DNA from: Pseudomonadales bacterium
Lineage (GTDB): Bacteria > Pseudomonadota > Gammaproteobacteria > Pseudomonadales > Azotimanducaceae
Reading direction: 5' to 3'
DNA: 64,000 nt
NCBI GenBank assembly: GCA_028281005.1
Contig: JANQKS010000115.1
Location: 1-64,000 of the forward strand
Made by a program: the position numbers and the translations under genes. This document shows, piece by piece, positions 38,203 to 47,015 of this stretch (its first letter is position 1; each line of letters starts with the position of its first letter). Below the pieces are notes generated by a model. It did no database searches and was not told where the DNA came from. It saw nothing but the letters and a program-made list of their open reading frames with translations.

Positions 38203-40920
38203 GTGCCCAGTTCACCCGCTGATATTCTACTCACCCCCACTGCCCGCTTGGCTCGCCAACTTGTCCGTGAGCAAGCGATCGAGGCCAGCCAGCGCGGCGC
38301 AACCGCTTGGTTACCCCCCAACATCACCACGTTTAGCGCCTGGATCGGCCAGCTGCGTCAGGCACACCTGTTGACCGGCGAGGACGAACGGGTCCCGATC
38401 AGCCATCAACAGGCCATGTGGTTGTGGCAAACGGTTATCGATCACGAGGTGTTTATTGGTGAGCCCCAGGTGGCCAGACTGGCACAACAAGCCTGGCGTA
38501 CGCTGCACGAATACAATCTACCCCAACCGGATGATTGGCCAGGGCTGCTGCTGTCCGAGGACAGCCGTCGCTTTCAAGACTGGAGCCGGGCTTACCGCCA
38601 ACTCTGTGACGAGCGTGGTTTCACAGACGAATGGGTGTTTGCCGCGGAGCTGCCGGCATTGATTCAGCGCGGTGCCGTGAATGTCCCGCCACAAATCCAA
38701 CTGGTGGGTTTTGATCTGCCGCTGACACCATTACAGAGCCGCATTGTTGCCGCCTGCGAAGCCGTTGGTGCTTCTATCGAGCGGCATACTCGCGCAGCAC
38801 ATGCGCGCAAAACTCTGCCGGTAACCGAGTGTCCCACTGTGGATGATGAACTGCTCACCGCAGCAGAGTGGGCTCGAGGCGTGCTGCAAGCGAGCCCGCT
38901 CTCGTTTAAGGGAAGCGCACTCCCTACAAGCGTGCAAAGGGACCCACAACCCTCCATAGCCATCGTAGTACCCAATCTAAGTGGGCGTGTGGAACGCGTT
39001 GAGCGGCTCATGCGCCGCGTGTTTGACCCCCCAGGTTATGCACTACACGGCGAGGCGCGCCCGGCTTGGCACATTTCGCTTGGACAACCTTTAGACCAGT
39101 GGCCCTTGGTGGCGGACGCTTTGGCGATCCTCAGCCTGGCAACAGATCGTATAACGCAACCGCAAGCCCATCAGTTACTGCGTTCGCCGTTTCTCCAGGG
39201 TGGCCAAGCGTCTTTCTCCAGTGCAGCAACCCCAAGTGAAACGGCCCTGAGTGAAGCGGCGGCTCGAGCGCAAACGCTCGCAGATTTGGCTGGTCGCGCA
39301 CCCTTCGCGGTCACTGCCGCCGAATTACAGTGGTGTTTGCGTCGCAACGAGGCCGCCCAGTTGGCGCAAGGCCTGGAGCAATGGCTCGAATGTCGTCAAC
39401 ATCACCAGGCGGAGTTATCCGCGTCGGCTTGGGTGGCGCAGTTTCAGGCAGAGTTGTCTAGCTTAGGATTTGCCTTGGGCCGCCCCTTAGACAGCCGCGA
39501 GTATCAAGTCTTGAATCGCTGGCATGAGGTGTTGGAAACATTCAGTGCGCTTGACCTCGTCGCCGACTCGCCATTGCCCCGGGCACGAGCCCTATCGCTG
39601 TTACGCGAACGCGTTGCCGAAGTGGTGTTTCGCGAACGCAACATCGGCGCGCCCGTAGAAATCCTTGGTGTGGAAGAAGCCTTGGGCTCACGCTTCGATG
39701 CCGCCTGGATCACCGGGCTGGACAGCGATACCTGGCCAGGTCCAACCCGTCGCGATGCTTTACTACCAGCGAACTTACAAAATGACCTGCCCGCCGCCAC
39801 CAGTGAGTCCTGTTTGCAGCGTGCGGTGGCGGAGCTTGAGGGGTTGATGCAACTGGCGCCAGAATTACAGGGCAGCTTTGCCCGGGGTCGTGAAGAAGTA
39901 GCTGCTGAGCTATGCAGCCTGGTGCATCCTAGCAGCACAACGTTGATGCCACCTTTGCCACTGCCGACCCCGGCGTCCATGCTGGTGCCACAAGACGATT
40001 GCCAAGCGCCCAAATATCACCAGGCCAGCACCGCTGGTGGAACCAGTGTGCTGCGGCATCAATCCAGCTGTCCGTTTCGCGCCTTTGCCGAACATCGCCT
40101 CGGCGCGGTTGAACTGCGTCCGCCGCGGCCGGGATTGGATGCCGGTCAGCGCGGGACCATCACGCACAAGGCGCTTGAATTCTTTTTCCGCGACATAAAC
40201 GACCAGGCCGCTTTGCGTGCACTGGACCCGGAAGAGCTCAGCGCACGTATTCGCACCGGAGTGGATGCGGCACTCGAAGAGTTCACCCGTAGTTTTCGAT
40301 TGACACTCAGCCCAGCCGGCCGGCAACTCGAACAGGCTCGCACCGAACAGCTTATCCAACGGTGGATCGAGTTAGAGCTTGAGCGCGGCGAGTTTTGTAT
40401 TCAGGCGCGTGAACAACCCATCACCATGAGTTTTGGTGGCCTTCGGCTGCGCGGCAACATCGACCGGGTGGATGAACTGGCGGACGCCAGCACGCTGGTG
40501 ATGGACTATAAAACCGGGCGCAGCAGCAAAGCGGATTGGTTTCCCGAAGCGCGCCTGCACGACCCGCAATTACCGGCCTACGCCGTTTCCCTCGAGCCGT
40601 CCCCGCAGGGTATCTGTTTTGCGCACATACGCCCGGAGCAACTGCGCTTTGATGGGTTGGCCGCAGTGGACACCCAGACCCAGGGCGTCGGTAAACTGGA
40701 AGAGGAAGGTTATCGCTATAAAACCCTGAACGCCTGGCCGGAACTGTTAACGCTCTGGCGTACGCACCTGGATCACATTGGTGAGGCATTTGTGACCGGC
40801 GAAGCGGCAGTAAATCCGCGCGCACCTAACGAATGCCAACATTGCCATCTCCACAGCCTGTGCCGCGTGCAAGAACGTGCGCCGCATGATTCTCTACAAG
40901 ATGACCAAACGGATGAGTGA
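38203..40920 (+). CDS. AddB-like double-strand break repair nuclease subunit
   Basis: A protein of 905 residues. The N-terminal ~600 residues look like an inactivated helicase fold. The C-terminus is a PD-(D/E)XK nuclease: Asp754 in NIDRVDEL and VMDYKTGR with Asp768 and Lys770. Four cysteines placed as in AddB/Cas4 iron-sulfur nucleases (Cys623, then Cys878-x2-Cys881-x5-Cys887) probably hold a 4Fe-4S cluster. With the next gene it forms a break-resection machine replacing or supplementing RecBCD. The start is a GTG; an earlier frame reading was rejected. It overlaps the next gene by eight bases. Confidence 0.85.
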   Translation: MPSSPADILLTPTARLARQLVREQAIEASQRGATAWLPPNITTFSAWIGQLRQAHLLTGEDERVPISHQQAMWLWQTVIDHEVFIGEPQVARLAQQAWRTLHEYNLPQPDDWPGLLLSEDSRRFQDWSRAYRQLCDERGFTDEWVFAAELPALIQRGAVNVPPQIQLVGFDLPLTPLQSRIVAACEAVGASIERHTRAAHARKTLPVTECPTVDDELLTAAEWARGVLQASPLSFKGSALPTSVQRDPQPSIAIVVPNLSGRVERVERLMRRVFDPPGYALHGEARPAWHISLGQPLDQWPLVADALAILSLATDRITQPQAHQLLRSPFLQGGQASFSSAATPSETALSEAAARAQTLADLAGRAPFAVTAAELQWCLRRNEAAQLAQGLEQWLECRQHHQAELSASAWVAQFQAELSSLGFALGRPLDSREYQVLNRWHEVLETFSALDLVADSPLPRARALSLLRERVAEVVFRERNIGAPVEILGVEEALGSRFDAAWITGLDSDTWPGPTRRDALLPANLQNDLPAATSESCLQRAVAELEGLMQLAPELQGSFARGREEVAAELCSLVHPSSTTLMPPLPLPTPASMLVPQDDCQAPKYHQASTAGGTSVLRHQSSCPFRAFAEHRLGAVELRPPRPGLDAGQRGTITHKALEFFFRDINDQAALRALDPEELSARIRTGVDAALEEFTRSFRLTLSPAGRQLEQARTEQLIQRWIELELERGEFCIQAREQPITMSFGGLRLRGNIDRVDELADASTLVMDYKTGRSSKADWFPEARLHDPQLPAYAVSLEPSPQGICFAHIRPEQLRFDGLAAVDTQTQGVGKLEEEGYRYKTLNAWPELLTLWRTHLDHIGEAFVTGEAAVNPRAPNECQHCHLHSLCRVQERAPHDSLQDDQTDE

Positions 40921-43900
40921 TGCCGCTGCGCGGCGCGCGGCCGTGGAACCGGGACAATCGGTGATTGTCCAAGCGCCAGCAGGTTCCGGCAAAACCACGC
41001 TGTTAGTAGAACGTTATCTGGCTTTGCTTGGCACGGTTGATGCACCGGAAGAAGTACTTGCTATCACATTCACACGTAAAGCCGCGGCTGAGATGCGGCA
41101 ACGTGTTCTGCGTTTGCTGGCATCCGATTTTCAATCCGATGCACCCCACGAGCAATCCGCGCTTGCAAATGCCAAAGCAGTGGCCGACAAGGTCGCCCAG
41201 TGGCGTCTTATAGAAAATCCTCAACGTCTGTTGATTCGCACCATCGACAGTTTTAATCACTTTCTTGCTCGCAGTATGCCCGTGGCCAGTAGCTTAGGAC
41301 CGGTACCGGGGCCCTCAGAAAACGCGCAAGTATTTTATCGCCAAGCCGCACGCAACGTGCTTGGCTTGATCGACAGCAGCGAACCGATAGCCGCCGATTT
41401 GCACCGCGTTTTGGCATGGCGAGATCACCGCAGCCAAGACATCGAAAATTTGCTAACGGAAATGCTGGCGCGACGTGACCAATGGCTGCGTGCTTTACAC
41501 GTAACGGGGAATCTACAACGTTCGCAACTCGAAGGCACGTTGCACGAGCTGGTGTGCGGTCAGCTGGCGACGGCTGAGCAAGCTTTGATCACTACACTAC
41601 AACAGCTGCAGATTGAGGAAGCTGAGCTGGTTGAGTTGTTACAGTTTGCTGGCCGCAATCTCCACGACGCAGGCAGCGCATCGGAGATTACCCAACTTGC
41701 CTCAATGCCTCGACTACCGGGTCGTGATGCCGCAGACCTACCCTTGTGGCGGGGGCTCGCAGAGGCCTTGCTAACGCGAGCCAAGCAGGCTCAGTTTCGC
41801 AAAACGGTGAACAAATCCAGTGGTTTCCCTGCGGGCAGTGCCGAAAAAGAACGTTTCTGTGGCGTGCTGGAGACGCTTGCCGAATTCACAAGCTTTGGTC
41901 AGTTGCTGCATCGCGTGGCTCGCTTACCCTCCCCGGTCTACACGGATGACGAATGGAGCGTGTTAGATGCGTTGGTGCGAGTACTGGTGCGCACTGCCGC
42001 AGAACTGGAACTGTGTTTTGCTCATAGCGGCCAGACGGACTACACCGGTCTGGCGGCGGCCGCGTTACGCGGCTTGGGTGATGACCAACAAGGTTATACC
42101 GATCTGGGTCTGTACCTCGACCGCCGCATTCAACATCTGTTGGTGGATGAGTTCCAGGACACCAACTGGGCGCAGCTGCATTTGCTGGAAAAACTCACTG
42201 CGGGCTGGGAACAAGGCGACGGACGCAGTTTGTTTTTAGTGGGTGATCCAATGCAGTCTATCTATCGCTTCCGCGAAGCGGAGGTGGGTTTGTTTATGCG
42301 CTGCCGCGATCAGGGTATTGGCGGACTTGTGCTGACACCGCAGCAGTTGACCAGCAACTTTCGCTCGCAGCCTGATATTGTCGCTTGGGTGAATCATAAG
42401 CTGGGTCCAATTTTCCCGCAGCAGGAAGACATTGCTGCCGGTGCGGTGGCCTACGCGCCATCAGAACCAGGTCGCAGCGGACGCGGTAGAGTCCAAACCA
42501 CAGCGCATACAACAGCCCTTAACGAAGCTGATGCCATAGCACAATTTCTCAAAGCGGAGCTTGCTGAGCGGGCTGATGACAACACCTTCAGTGCCGCCAT
42601 CATTGTGCGTGCGCGCAGTCATCTAAACGAGATACTGCCCGCATTAGCCCGCTGCGACATTCCGTATCGGGCAGTCAAGCTGGACCCACTCACGAGCCGC
42701 AGCGTGGTGCAGGATTTGCTCGCGATTACCAAGGCAGTATTGTACCCATCCGATACCACTGCGGTATTGGCCATGCTGCGCGCACCCACTTGCGGATTAA
42801 GTTTGAGCGACCTCCACGCGTTGGCTGGCGACGGTCGATCGCCGTTCGCGGCGGATGCCCTGGAGCGTTTGTCCGGCACCGCCCATCAACGCGCAACACG
42901 GGTATTCTCGGCCCTCCAACAGGCCCAACAAAATTGGCAGCGACGTTCAATTGTCGAATTGGTAGACGGCGTTTGGCAGCACCTCGGCGGCCCACATTGT
43001 TGTGTGCAACCGGCCACCGACTTAGCCGATGCGGCACTCTTTTTGGACGTATTGGAACGCGCTGACAGCGGTGGTTTGTTACATGACTGGAATGACTTTT
43101 TGGAAATGCTGGAAGCTCAGCAAACCGAAGGTGACCCACCCAGCCCTGAGGTAAAACTAGAAGTCCTCACCATGCATGGCGCCAAAGGATTAGAGTGGGA
43201 TCTGGTGGTCCTACCTGCTCTGGAACGGCGCCCCGCGGGGAGTGAGACCAGTCTGCTGCATTGGCTCCCTTTCAATTCGGCCAGCCAACAAGAGCAGGTG
43301 TTGTTGGCTCCCCTACGCGCCTCTGACCAAGCCACCAATTCACCCTTGGTGGAGCTCATTCGTCATCAACAACGTACCCGTGGTGCTTATGAAAACCAGC
43401 GGCTTTTGTATGTGGCGACCACGCGGGCCAAACAACATATGATGTTGTCCGCGGTCATTGAGGCCGATACGGAAGAGAGCCTGCAAACCTACAAAGCACC
43501 GAGCGGCAGCTTGTTAGCTGATTTATGGCCAACCTGTGCTGCCGACTTTCGCGACGCATGGACCCAAGCCGCCCGTGGTCAACAGGGGTTGATTAGCGCA
43601 CCGGTGCCTGAGCCAATGCGAGACCAAGGCTTGCGCCGGGTGGCGGACCATTGGTCCCCGCCCGTGGGTGAAGCAGTGACTTGGCAGCCGCTTTTGCTTT
43701 TAAGGGAGCAAAAAGTTGAAGTTGAGTTTAACTGGGCGGGTATAGATGCGAGGCGCACGGGAACGGTCTTGCATCGTTTGCTGGAGGAGGTTGGTCGTAT
43801 TGGGGTGGAAAACTTGGACACCCAACAGCGCATGCGATTAAGGCAACGCATACGCAGTTTACTCGCCGCCATGGGTGGGCAATCCAAGGATGCGCACAAC

Positions 43901-44284
43901 AGCGACATCGATAACGAAAATGTAGCAGCCATCGAAGACGCATTTGACAGTACCCTCGACAGCCAGGTGGGACGCTGGATATTGAGCCAACAGCATACCC
44001 AAGGGGCGTGTGAACTGACCCTAGCAGGCGTGCTAGACGGTGAAGTGGTCAACGCGGTTATTGATCGCACCTTTGTCGATGCAGAAGGTGTGCGTTGGAT
44101 TATCGATTACAAATCCGGTTATCACGCCGGCGCTGACCTACAAGACTTCCTCGATCGTGAAGCAGACCGCTACCGGGAGCAACTCAGGCGCTATCGCCGC
44201 CTGTTTGAACAATTGGAATCCCGGCCGGTGAAAACCGCGCTATACCTGCCCAGACACGGTCGCTTGATTGAAGTCCAAACATAA
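40913..44284 (+). CDS. AddA-like UvrD-family helicase-nuclease
   Basis: A protein of 1123 residues. Walker A is APAGSGKTTLLVERYL (21-36); motif Ia is ITFTRKAAAEM; motif II is LLVDEFQDTNW (about 409-419); motif III GDPMQSIYRFREAEV; motif V LTMHGAKGLEWDLV; motif VI LYVATTRAKQ. The C-terminus has a RecB-type nuclease motif, WIIDYKSGYH with Asp1065 and Lys1067. It unwinds DNA from breaks and cuts it together with the AddB-like partner. The ATG at 40913 overlaps the upstream stop by eight bases, indicating coupled translation. Confidence 0.9.
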   Translation: MSDAAARRAAVEPGQSVIVQAPAGSGKTTLLVERYLALLGTVDAPEEVLAITFTRKAAAEMRQRVLRLLASDFQSDAPHEQSALANAKAVADKVAQWRLIENPQRLLIRTIDSFNHFLARSMPVASSLGPVPGPSENAQVFYRQAARNVLGLIDSSEPIAADLHRVLAWRDHRSQDIENLLTEMLARRDQWLRALHVTGNLQRSQLEGTLHELVCGQLATAEQALITTLQQLQIEEAELVELLQFAGRNLHDAGSASEITQLASMPRLPGRDAADLPLWRGLAEALLTRAKQAQFRKTVNKSSGFPAGSAEKERFCGVLETLAEFTSFGQLLHRVARLPSPVYTDDEWSVLDALVRVLVRTAAELELCFAHSGQTDYTGLAAAALRGLGDDQQGYTDLGLYLDRRIQHLLVDEFQDTNWAQLHLLEKLTAGWEQGDGRSLFLVGDPMQSIYRFREAEVGLFMRCRDQGIGGLVLTPQQLTSNFRSQPDIVAWVNHKLGPIFPQQEDIAAGAVAYAPSEPGRSGRGRVQTTAHTTALNEADAIAQFLKAELAERADDNTFSAAIIVRARSHLNEILPALARCDIPYRAVKLDPLTSRSVVQDLLAITKAVLYPSDTTAVLAMLRAPTCGLSLSDLHALAGDGRSPFAADALERLSGTAHQRATRVFSALQQAQQNWQRRSIVELVDGVWQHLGGPHCCVQPATDLADAALFLDVLERADSGGLLHDWNDFLEMLEAQQTEGDPPSPEVKLEVLTMHGAKGLEWDLVVLPALERRPAGSETSLLHWLPFNSASQQEQVLLAPLRASDQATNSPLVELIRHQQRTRGAYENQRLLYVATTRAKQHMMLSAVIEADTEESLQTYKAPSGSLLADLWPTCAADFRDAWTQAARGQQGLISAPVPEPMRDQGLRRVADHWSPPVGEAVTWQPLLLLREQKVEVEFNWAGIDARRTGTVLHRLLEEVGRIGVENLDTQQRMRLRQRIRSLLAAMGGQSKDAHNSDIDNENVAAIEDAFDSTLDSQVGRWILSQQHTQGACELTLAGVLDGEVVNAVIDRTFVDAEGVRWIIDYKSGYHAGADLQDFLDREADRYREQLRRYRRLFEQLESRPVKTALYLPRHGRLIEVQT

Positions 44285-44311
44285 AAACCAGCACCAAGAC
44301 CAAATTGGACG

Positions 44312-44339
44312 TTGCAATTTTTGTGCTCATCGTTACTAT
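44312..44339 (+). promoter_or_regulatory. promoter of the aroG leader transcript
   Basis: TTGCAA (44312-44317) and TACTAT (44334-44339) are 16 bases apart. Transcription would start near 44346, two or three bases before the leader-peptide ATG (44349). Confidence 0.5.
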
Positions 44340-44348
44340 CCGCCTGCC

Positions 44349-44447
44349 ATGAACGCGCACGACCGTAAAGACATACAGCAGACCGTTCAGCAAGAATTTT
44401 GCTGGCCAGGCTCATATCGTGGGTTTTTTGCCTATTTTGTAGCCTAG
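44349..44447 (+). CDS. aromatic-rich leader peptide (predicted attenuator of DAHP synthase)
   Basis: A 32-codon frame starting at ATG 44349 and ending TAG 44445-44447. The second half is packed with aromatic codons: FCWP, then SYRGFFAYFVA, giving four Phe, two Tyr and one Trp in sixteen residues. It is followed by alternative hairpins and a terminator before aroG. Ribosome stalling at these codons when Phe or Tyr is scarce would favour read-through. It has no clear ribosome-binding site, and the message may be nearly leaderless. The assignment rests on composition, position and the RNA structures. Confidence 0.65.
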   Translation: MNAHDRKDIQQTVQQEFCWPGSYRGFFAYFVA

Positions 44448-44450
44448 TCA

Positions 44451-44530
44451 GCCTTCAACAAATTGTGGAAGGCGCGCACGCTGCCTTCCAAGGGAAACCC
44501 CGCAGGGCAGCAAGCTCCGCGGGGTTTTTT
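44451..44530 (+). promoter_or_regulatory. transcription attenuator with intrinsic terminator upstream of aroG
   Basis: GCCTTC (44451-44456) can pair with GAAGGC (44468-44473). That blocks the rival stem GGAAGGC/GCCTTCC (44467-44473 with 44483-44489). The freed 44480-44487 can then pair with 44504-44511 (GCTGCCTT with AGGGCAGC), taking up the terminator loop. The terminator itself is AAACCCCGC/GCGGGGTTT (44495-44503 with 44519-44527), followed by more T residues. Such mutually exclusive pairings are the pattern of amino-acid attenuators. Confidence 0.65.
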
Positions 44531-44574
44531 CGTTTTAGTGCCTCAGCGAGTGCCGCCACCAAAAGGAGAGCGAC

Positions 44575-45639
44575 ATGCAATTAGAAAACATCAATGTGGA
44601 GAAACACGAGGTGCTGATTACGCCCGAACATCTCAAAGCCAAACTGCCAGTGCCCGAGGAGGTCCGCGAAGCAGTCAACAGCGCACGCCAAAGTGTGCGT
44701 GACATCGTTGCAGGCAGGGATCCGCGGCTGCTGGTGGTGGTGGGGCCGTGCTCTATCCACGACCCCAACAGCGCGCTGGAGTATGCCCAACGTCTCGCCA
44801 AGCTGGCGCCCGAAGTCGGCGACCATTTGTATCTGGTGATGCGAGCCTACTTCGAAAAACCACGCAGCACCGTGGGCTGGAAAGGCTTAATCAACGATCC
44901 TCACCTAGACGACAGTTTTTGCGTAGGTGAAGGATTGGAAATAGCGCGCAAGCTGTTACTGGACATCTCCGCCCTTGGTCTTCCCATCGCCACAGAGGCG
45001 CTTGATCCCATTACCCCGCAATACATTCAGGACCTCATTTCCTGGTCGGCCATCGGCGCACGTACCACAGAGTCGCAAACTCACCGGGAAATGGCATCGG
45101 GTTTAAGCTGTGCAGTGGGGTTCAAAAATGGCACCGATGGCTCGCTGGACGTCGCCATCAACGCGCTGCAATCCGCCACCAGCCCGCACAGATTTCTTGG
45201 CATCAGCCCGTCTGGACAGGTTTCTGTGGTGTACACCCAGGGTAATCCTCATGCCCATGTGGTGCTCCGTGGTGGATCCGATGGCCCCAACTACGACGCG
45301 GCCAGCATCGCAGCCACGGAGGCTGCGTTGCACAATTTATCGCTGACACCGTCGATCATGGTGGATTGTTCACACGCCAATTCGAACAAGGATCACACCC
45401 AACAGATCAACGTGCTGCGCAGCGTGCAATCTCAGTTGTTGGGCGGTAATCGCTCCATCACCGGAGTCATGATCGAAAGCCACATCAATTCGGGCAACCA
45501 GAAAATGGCGTCGCGGGACGCACTGCAATACGGCGTGTCAATTACCGACGCCTGCGTGGGGTGGGAAGAAACCGCGGCGATGTTAACCGAGTTGCACGGC
45601 GCTCTGAGCAACCAAGCAGCAACACGCGCTGCTGGCTGA
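44575..45639 (+). CDS. aroG: 3-deoxy-7-phosphoheptulonate synthase (class I DAHP synthase)
   Basis: A protein of 354 residues catalysing the first shikimate-pathway step, joining phosphoenolpyruvate and erythrose 4-phosphate. Conserved blocks: VVVGPCSIHDPNSALEYA, MRAYFEKPRSTVGWKGLIND, IGARTTESQTHREMASGLS, HVVLRGGSDGPNYD and MVDCSHANSNKDH. The start has a good AAGGAGAG. Which amino acid inhibits it cannot be told from sequence alone; the leader peptide rich in Phe and Tyr suggests the Phe/Tyr-controlled type (AroG/AroF), so the symbol is tentative. Confidence 0.93.
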   Translation: MQLENINVEKHEVLITPEHLKAKLPVPEEVREAVNSARQSVRDIVAGRDPRLLVVVGPCSIHDPNSALEYAQRLAKLAPEVGDHLYLVMRAYFEKPRSTVGWKGLINDPHLDDSFCVGEGLEIARKLLLDISALGLPIATEALDPITPQYIQDLISWSAIGARTTESQTHREMASGLSCAVGFKNGTDGSLDVAINALQSATSPHRFLGISPSGQVSVVYTQGNPHAHVVLRGGSDGPNYDAASIAATEAALHNLSLTPSIMVDCSHANSNKDHTQQINVLRSVQSQLLGGNRSITGVMIESHINSGNQKMASRDALQYGVSITDACVGWEETAAMLTELHGALSNQAATRAAG

Positions 45640-45641
45640 GG

Positions 45642-45906
45642 CTAGTGCTCAAACGACTTGAAAACTTAGGATCAGAGTTCGCCAGCTTTAGGCTGGCAAG
45701 GAAGAGTGAGGAGTCATATCCGGATATTGCGACGGGCAATGACGCAGTTAGCGTAAAGCTGGCGATCTCCCACAGGGCGGGTCTGTGGGGCCCTTGGGCG
45801 TTGTTGGCGCTCCTTGATGGGGCCCAACCCCATCGGCGGTACGCCGTCTAGCCCAAGAACCCCACAAACCCGCTGATCCTAAGTTTTCAAGTGGTTTGAG
45901 CACTAG
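45642..45906. repeat. 265-bp palindromic repeat element (MITE-like) between aroG and nfuA
   Basis: Terminal inverted repeats of 34 bp (45642-45675 and 45873-45906) match with one mismatch; each outer end reads CTAGTGCTCAAAC. Inside are further inverted pairs: CGCCAGCTTTA (45680-45690) with 45754-45764, CCCACAG (45769-45775) with 45783-45789, GATGGGG with CCCCATC (45816-45834), CTTGGGC with GCCCAAG (45793-45799, 45851-45857). There is no gene inside. The right end supplies the nfuA stop codon. It could fold into one large hairpin and end transcription from both sides. Confidence 0.8.
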
Positions 45907-46484
45907 GTGTAGTAAGCGTTTTCGGTAAAGGTGTGGTCGGTTTCGTCCTTCACACCGGTGAGTTCCGGAACACGCTCCAGCAAAGTGGTTTCGACGCTGT
46001 TTTTTAGCGTGATGTCCACCGCAGCGCAACCCTGACAGCCGCCGCCAAACTGCAGCACGGCTTGTTTGTCTTCGGTGATCTCCACCAAGGTGACCATGCC
46101 GCCGTGGGCGGCAAGGCCAGGATTAATCTCGTTATACAGCACGTAGTTGATACGGTCTTCCAGCGGAGAATCAGGCCCCACGTTAGGCACCCGGGCATTG
46201 GGTGCTTTGATGGTTAACTGCCCGCCCATTTGGTCTTCCTGGTAGTCCACGACAGCGTCGAGTAGATACGCCTCACTGCGACCTTCAAACCAGGCACGAA
46301 ACCCCTCGTACTCCACCGGCACATCACCTTCTTGTTCTTCACCTTTGCGGCAGTAAGCAATGCAGGTTTCGGCTTGGGGTGTACCCGGCTGTGCAACAAA
46401 TACACGGATGGCGACATCTTCACCTTCCTGTTTGGCAAGCAAATCTTTCAGATAACCCTGGGCACTCGCGGATATTTCGATCAT
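45903..46484 (-). CDS. nfuA: Fe-S biogenesis protein NfuA
   Basis: A carrier of 193 residues that delivers 4Fe-4S clusters to apoproteins. The N-terminal ~100 residues are a degenerate A-type domain; the C-terminal Nfu domain keeps the cluster ligands Cys150 and Cys153 in [12 protein letters not shown]. Two extra cysteines lie at [10 protein letters not shown]. It ends ...AYYT with a TAG that belongs to the terminal repeat of the neighbouring palindromic element, so the last residue may have been set by its insertion. An IscR type 1 operator lies 55 bases upstream. Confidence 0.96.
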   Translation of the reverse strand: MIEISASAQGYLKDLLAKQEGEDVAIRVFVAQPGTPQAETCIAYCRKGEEQEGDVPVEYEGFRAWFEGRSEAYLLDAVVDYQEDQMGGQLTIKAPNARVPNVGPDSPLEDRINYVLYNEINPGLAAHGGMVTLVEITEDKQAVLQFGGGCQGCAAVDITLKNSVETTLLERVPELTGVKDETDHTFTENAYYT

Positions 46485-46786
46485 TGGCTCTATAAAATTC
46501 TATGTGAGTATTGAGTTCTTCTGAGAACAATGCGCTTTATACCCGACTATTTTAGTCGGGTATAGCTTTTTGGCAAACATTAGTCAGATTCACTTTAAAT
46601 CCCGCAAACAAATAATTACGCCATGACACCGGCGGCAGCGGTAAGTGGCTGGCACTCCTCCCACCCGGAAAGCCGCTACTTCGGCGTTGGTAAGATCAAT
46701 GAGGAACGCGTAAAGCGTTAAGTTTGGAAGCCGCCGCGATGCTGTTGCGCCCGAGCTTGCCGGACTTGCTAACCCACGGGGATTTA
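46485..46786. other. intergenic stretch upstream of nfuA, no clear gene
   Basis: Apart from the IscR operator and a GTTCT/AGAAC hairpin near 46515, this ~300-base stretch holds no convincing gene. A leftward open frame ends with CRRCHGVIICLRDLK, which faintly recalls a zinc ribbon, and a rightward 32-codon frame starts at 46622. Neither has a ribosome-binding site or known family. Confidence 0.4.
46539..46563. promoter_or_regulatory. IscR type 1 operator upstream of nfuA
   Basis: The 25-bp palindrome has arms ATACCCGACTA and TAGTCGGGTAT around a short T-rich centre. It matches the type 1 IscR consensus (ATASYYGACT, RWWWY, AGTCRRSTAT, as remembered from Escherichia) at every position. A likely nfuA -10 box (TATAAA on the minus strand, 46541-46536) abuts it. 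Holo-IscR would repress nfuA when clusters are plentiful. Confidence 0.85.
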
Positions 46787-46927
46787 CTAGAAGTCGAAGG
46801 TAAACCCTGAAACAAAGTGCATCGCCATAATCACCACAGTGGTGAAAATGATGATGATTGCCCACATATCGGCTTTAGCATCTTGTTGCTCTTCGCTGTT
46901 GCTGTCTGAGGTGTGTTCTTCGCTCAT
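46787..46927 (-). CDS. small one-helix membrane protein (46 aa)
   Basis: An ATG at 46927 opens 46 codons to a TAG at 46787-46789. The first 20 residues are acidic and polar (MSEEHTSDSNSEEQQDAKAD), the next ~20 form one strong transmembrane helix (MWAIIIIFTTVVIMAMHFVS) and the end is GFTFDF. It stands alone, divergent from cysI, with no obvious Shine-Dalgarno. No family recognised. The clean split into acidic head and hydrophobic helix supports a real gene. Confidence 0.6.
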   Translation of the reverse strand: MSEEHTSDSNSEEQQDAKADMWAIIIIFTTVVIMAMHFVSGFTFDF

Positions 46928-47015
46928 GGAGGCTTCGTCGTAAAAATGCGGGCGCAATTATAGAGCAAATCTCAACGCGCGCAATTTTGTATCTAAGCTT
47001 ATGATTCTTGGGCCC

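Noticed and set aside
46538-46564. 12-bp hairpin read as a rho-independent terminator
   Set aside because: No gene ends into it on either strand, and the sequence fits the IscR type 1 operator at every position.
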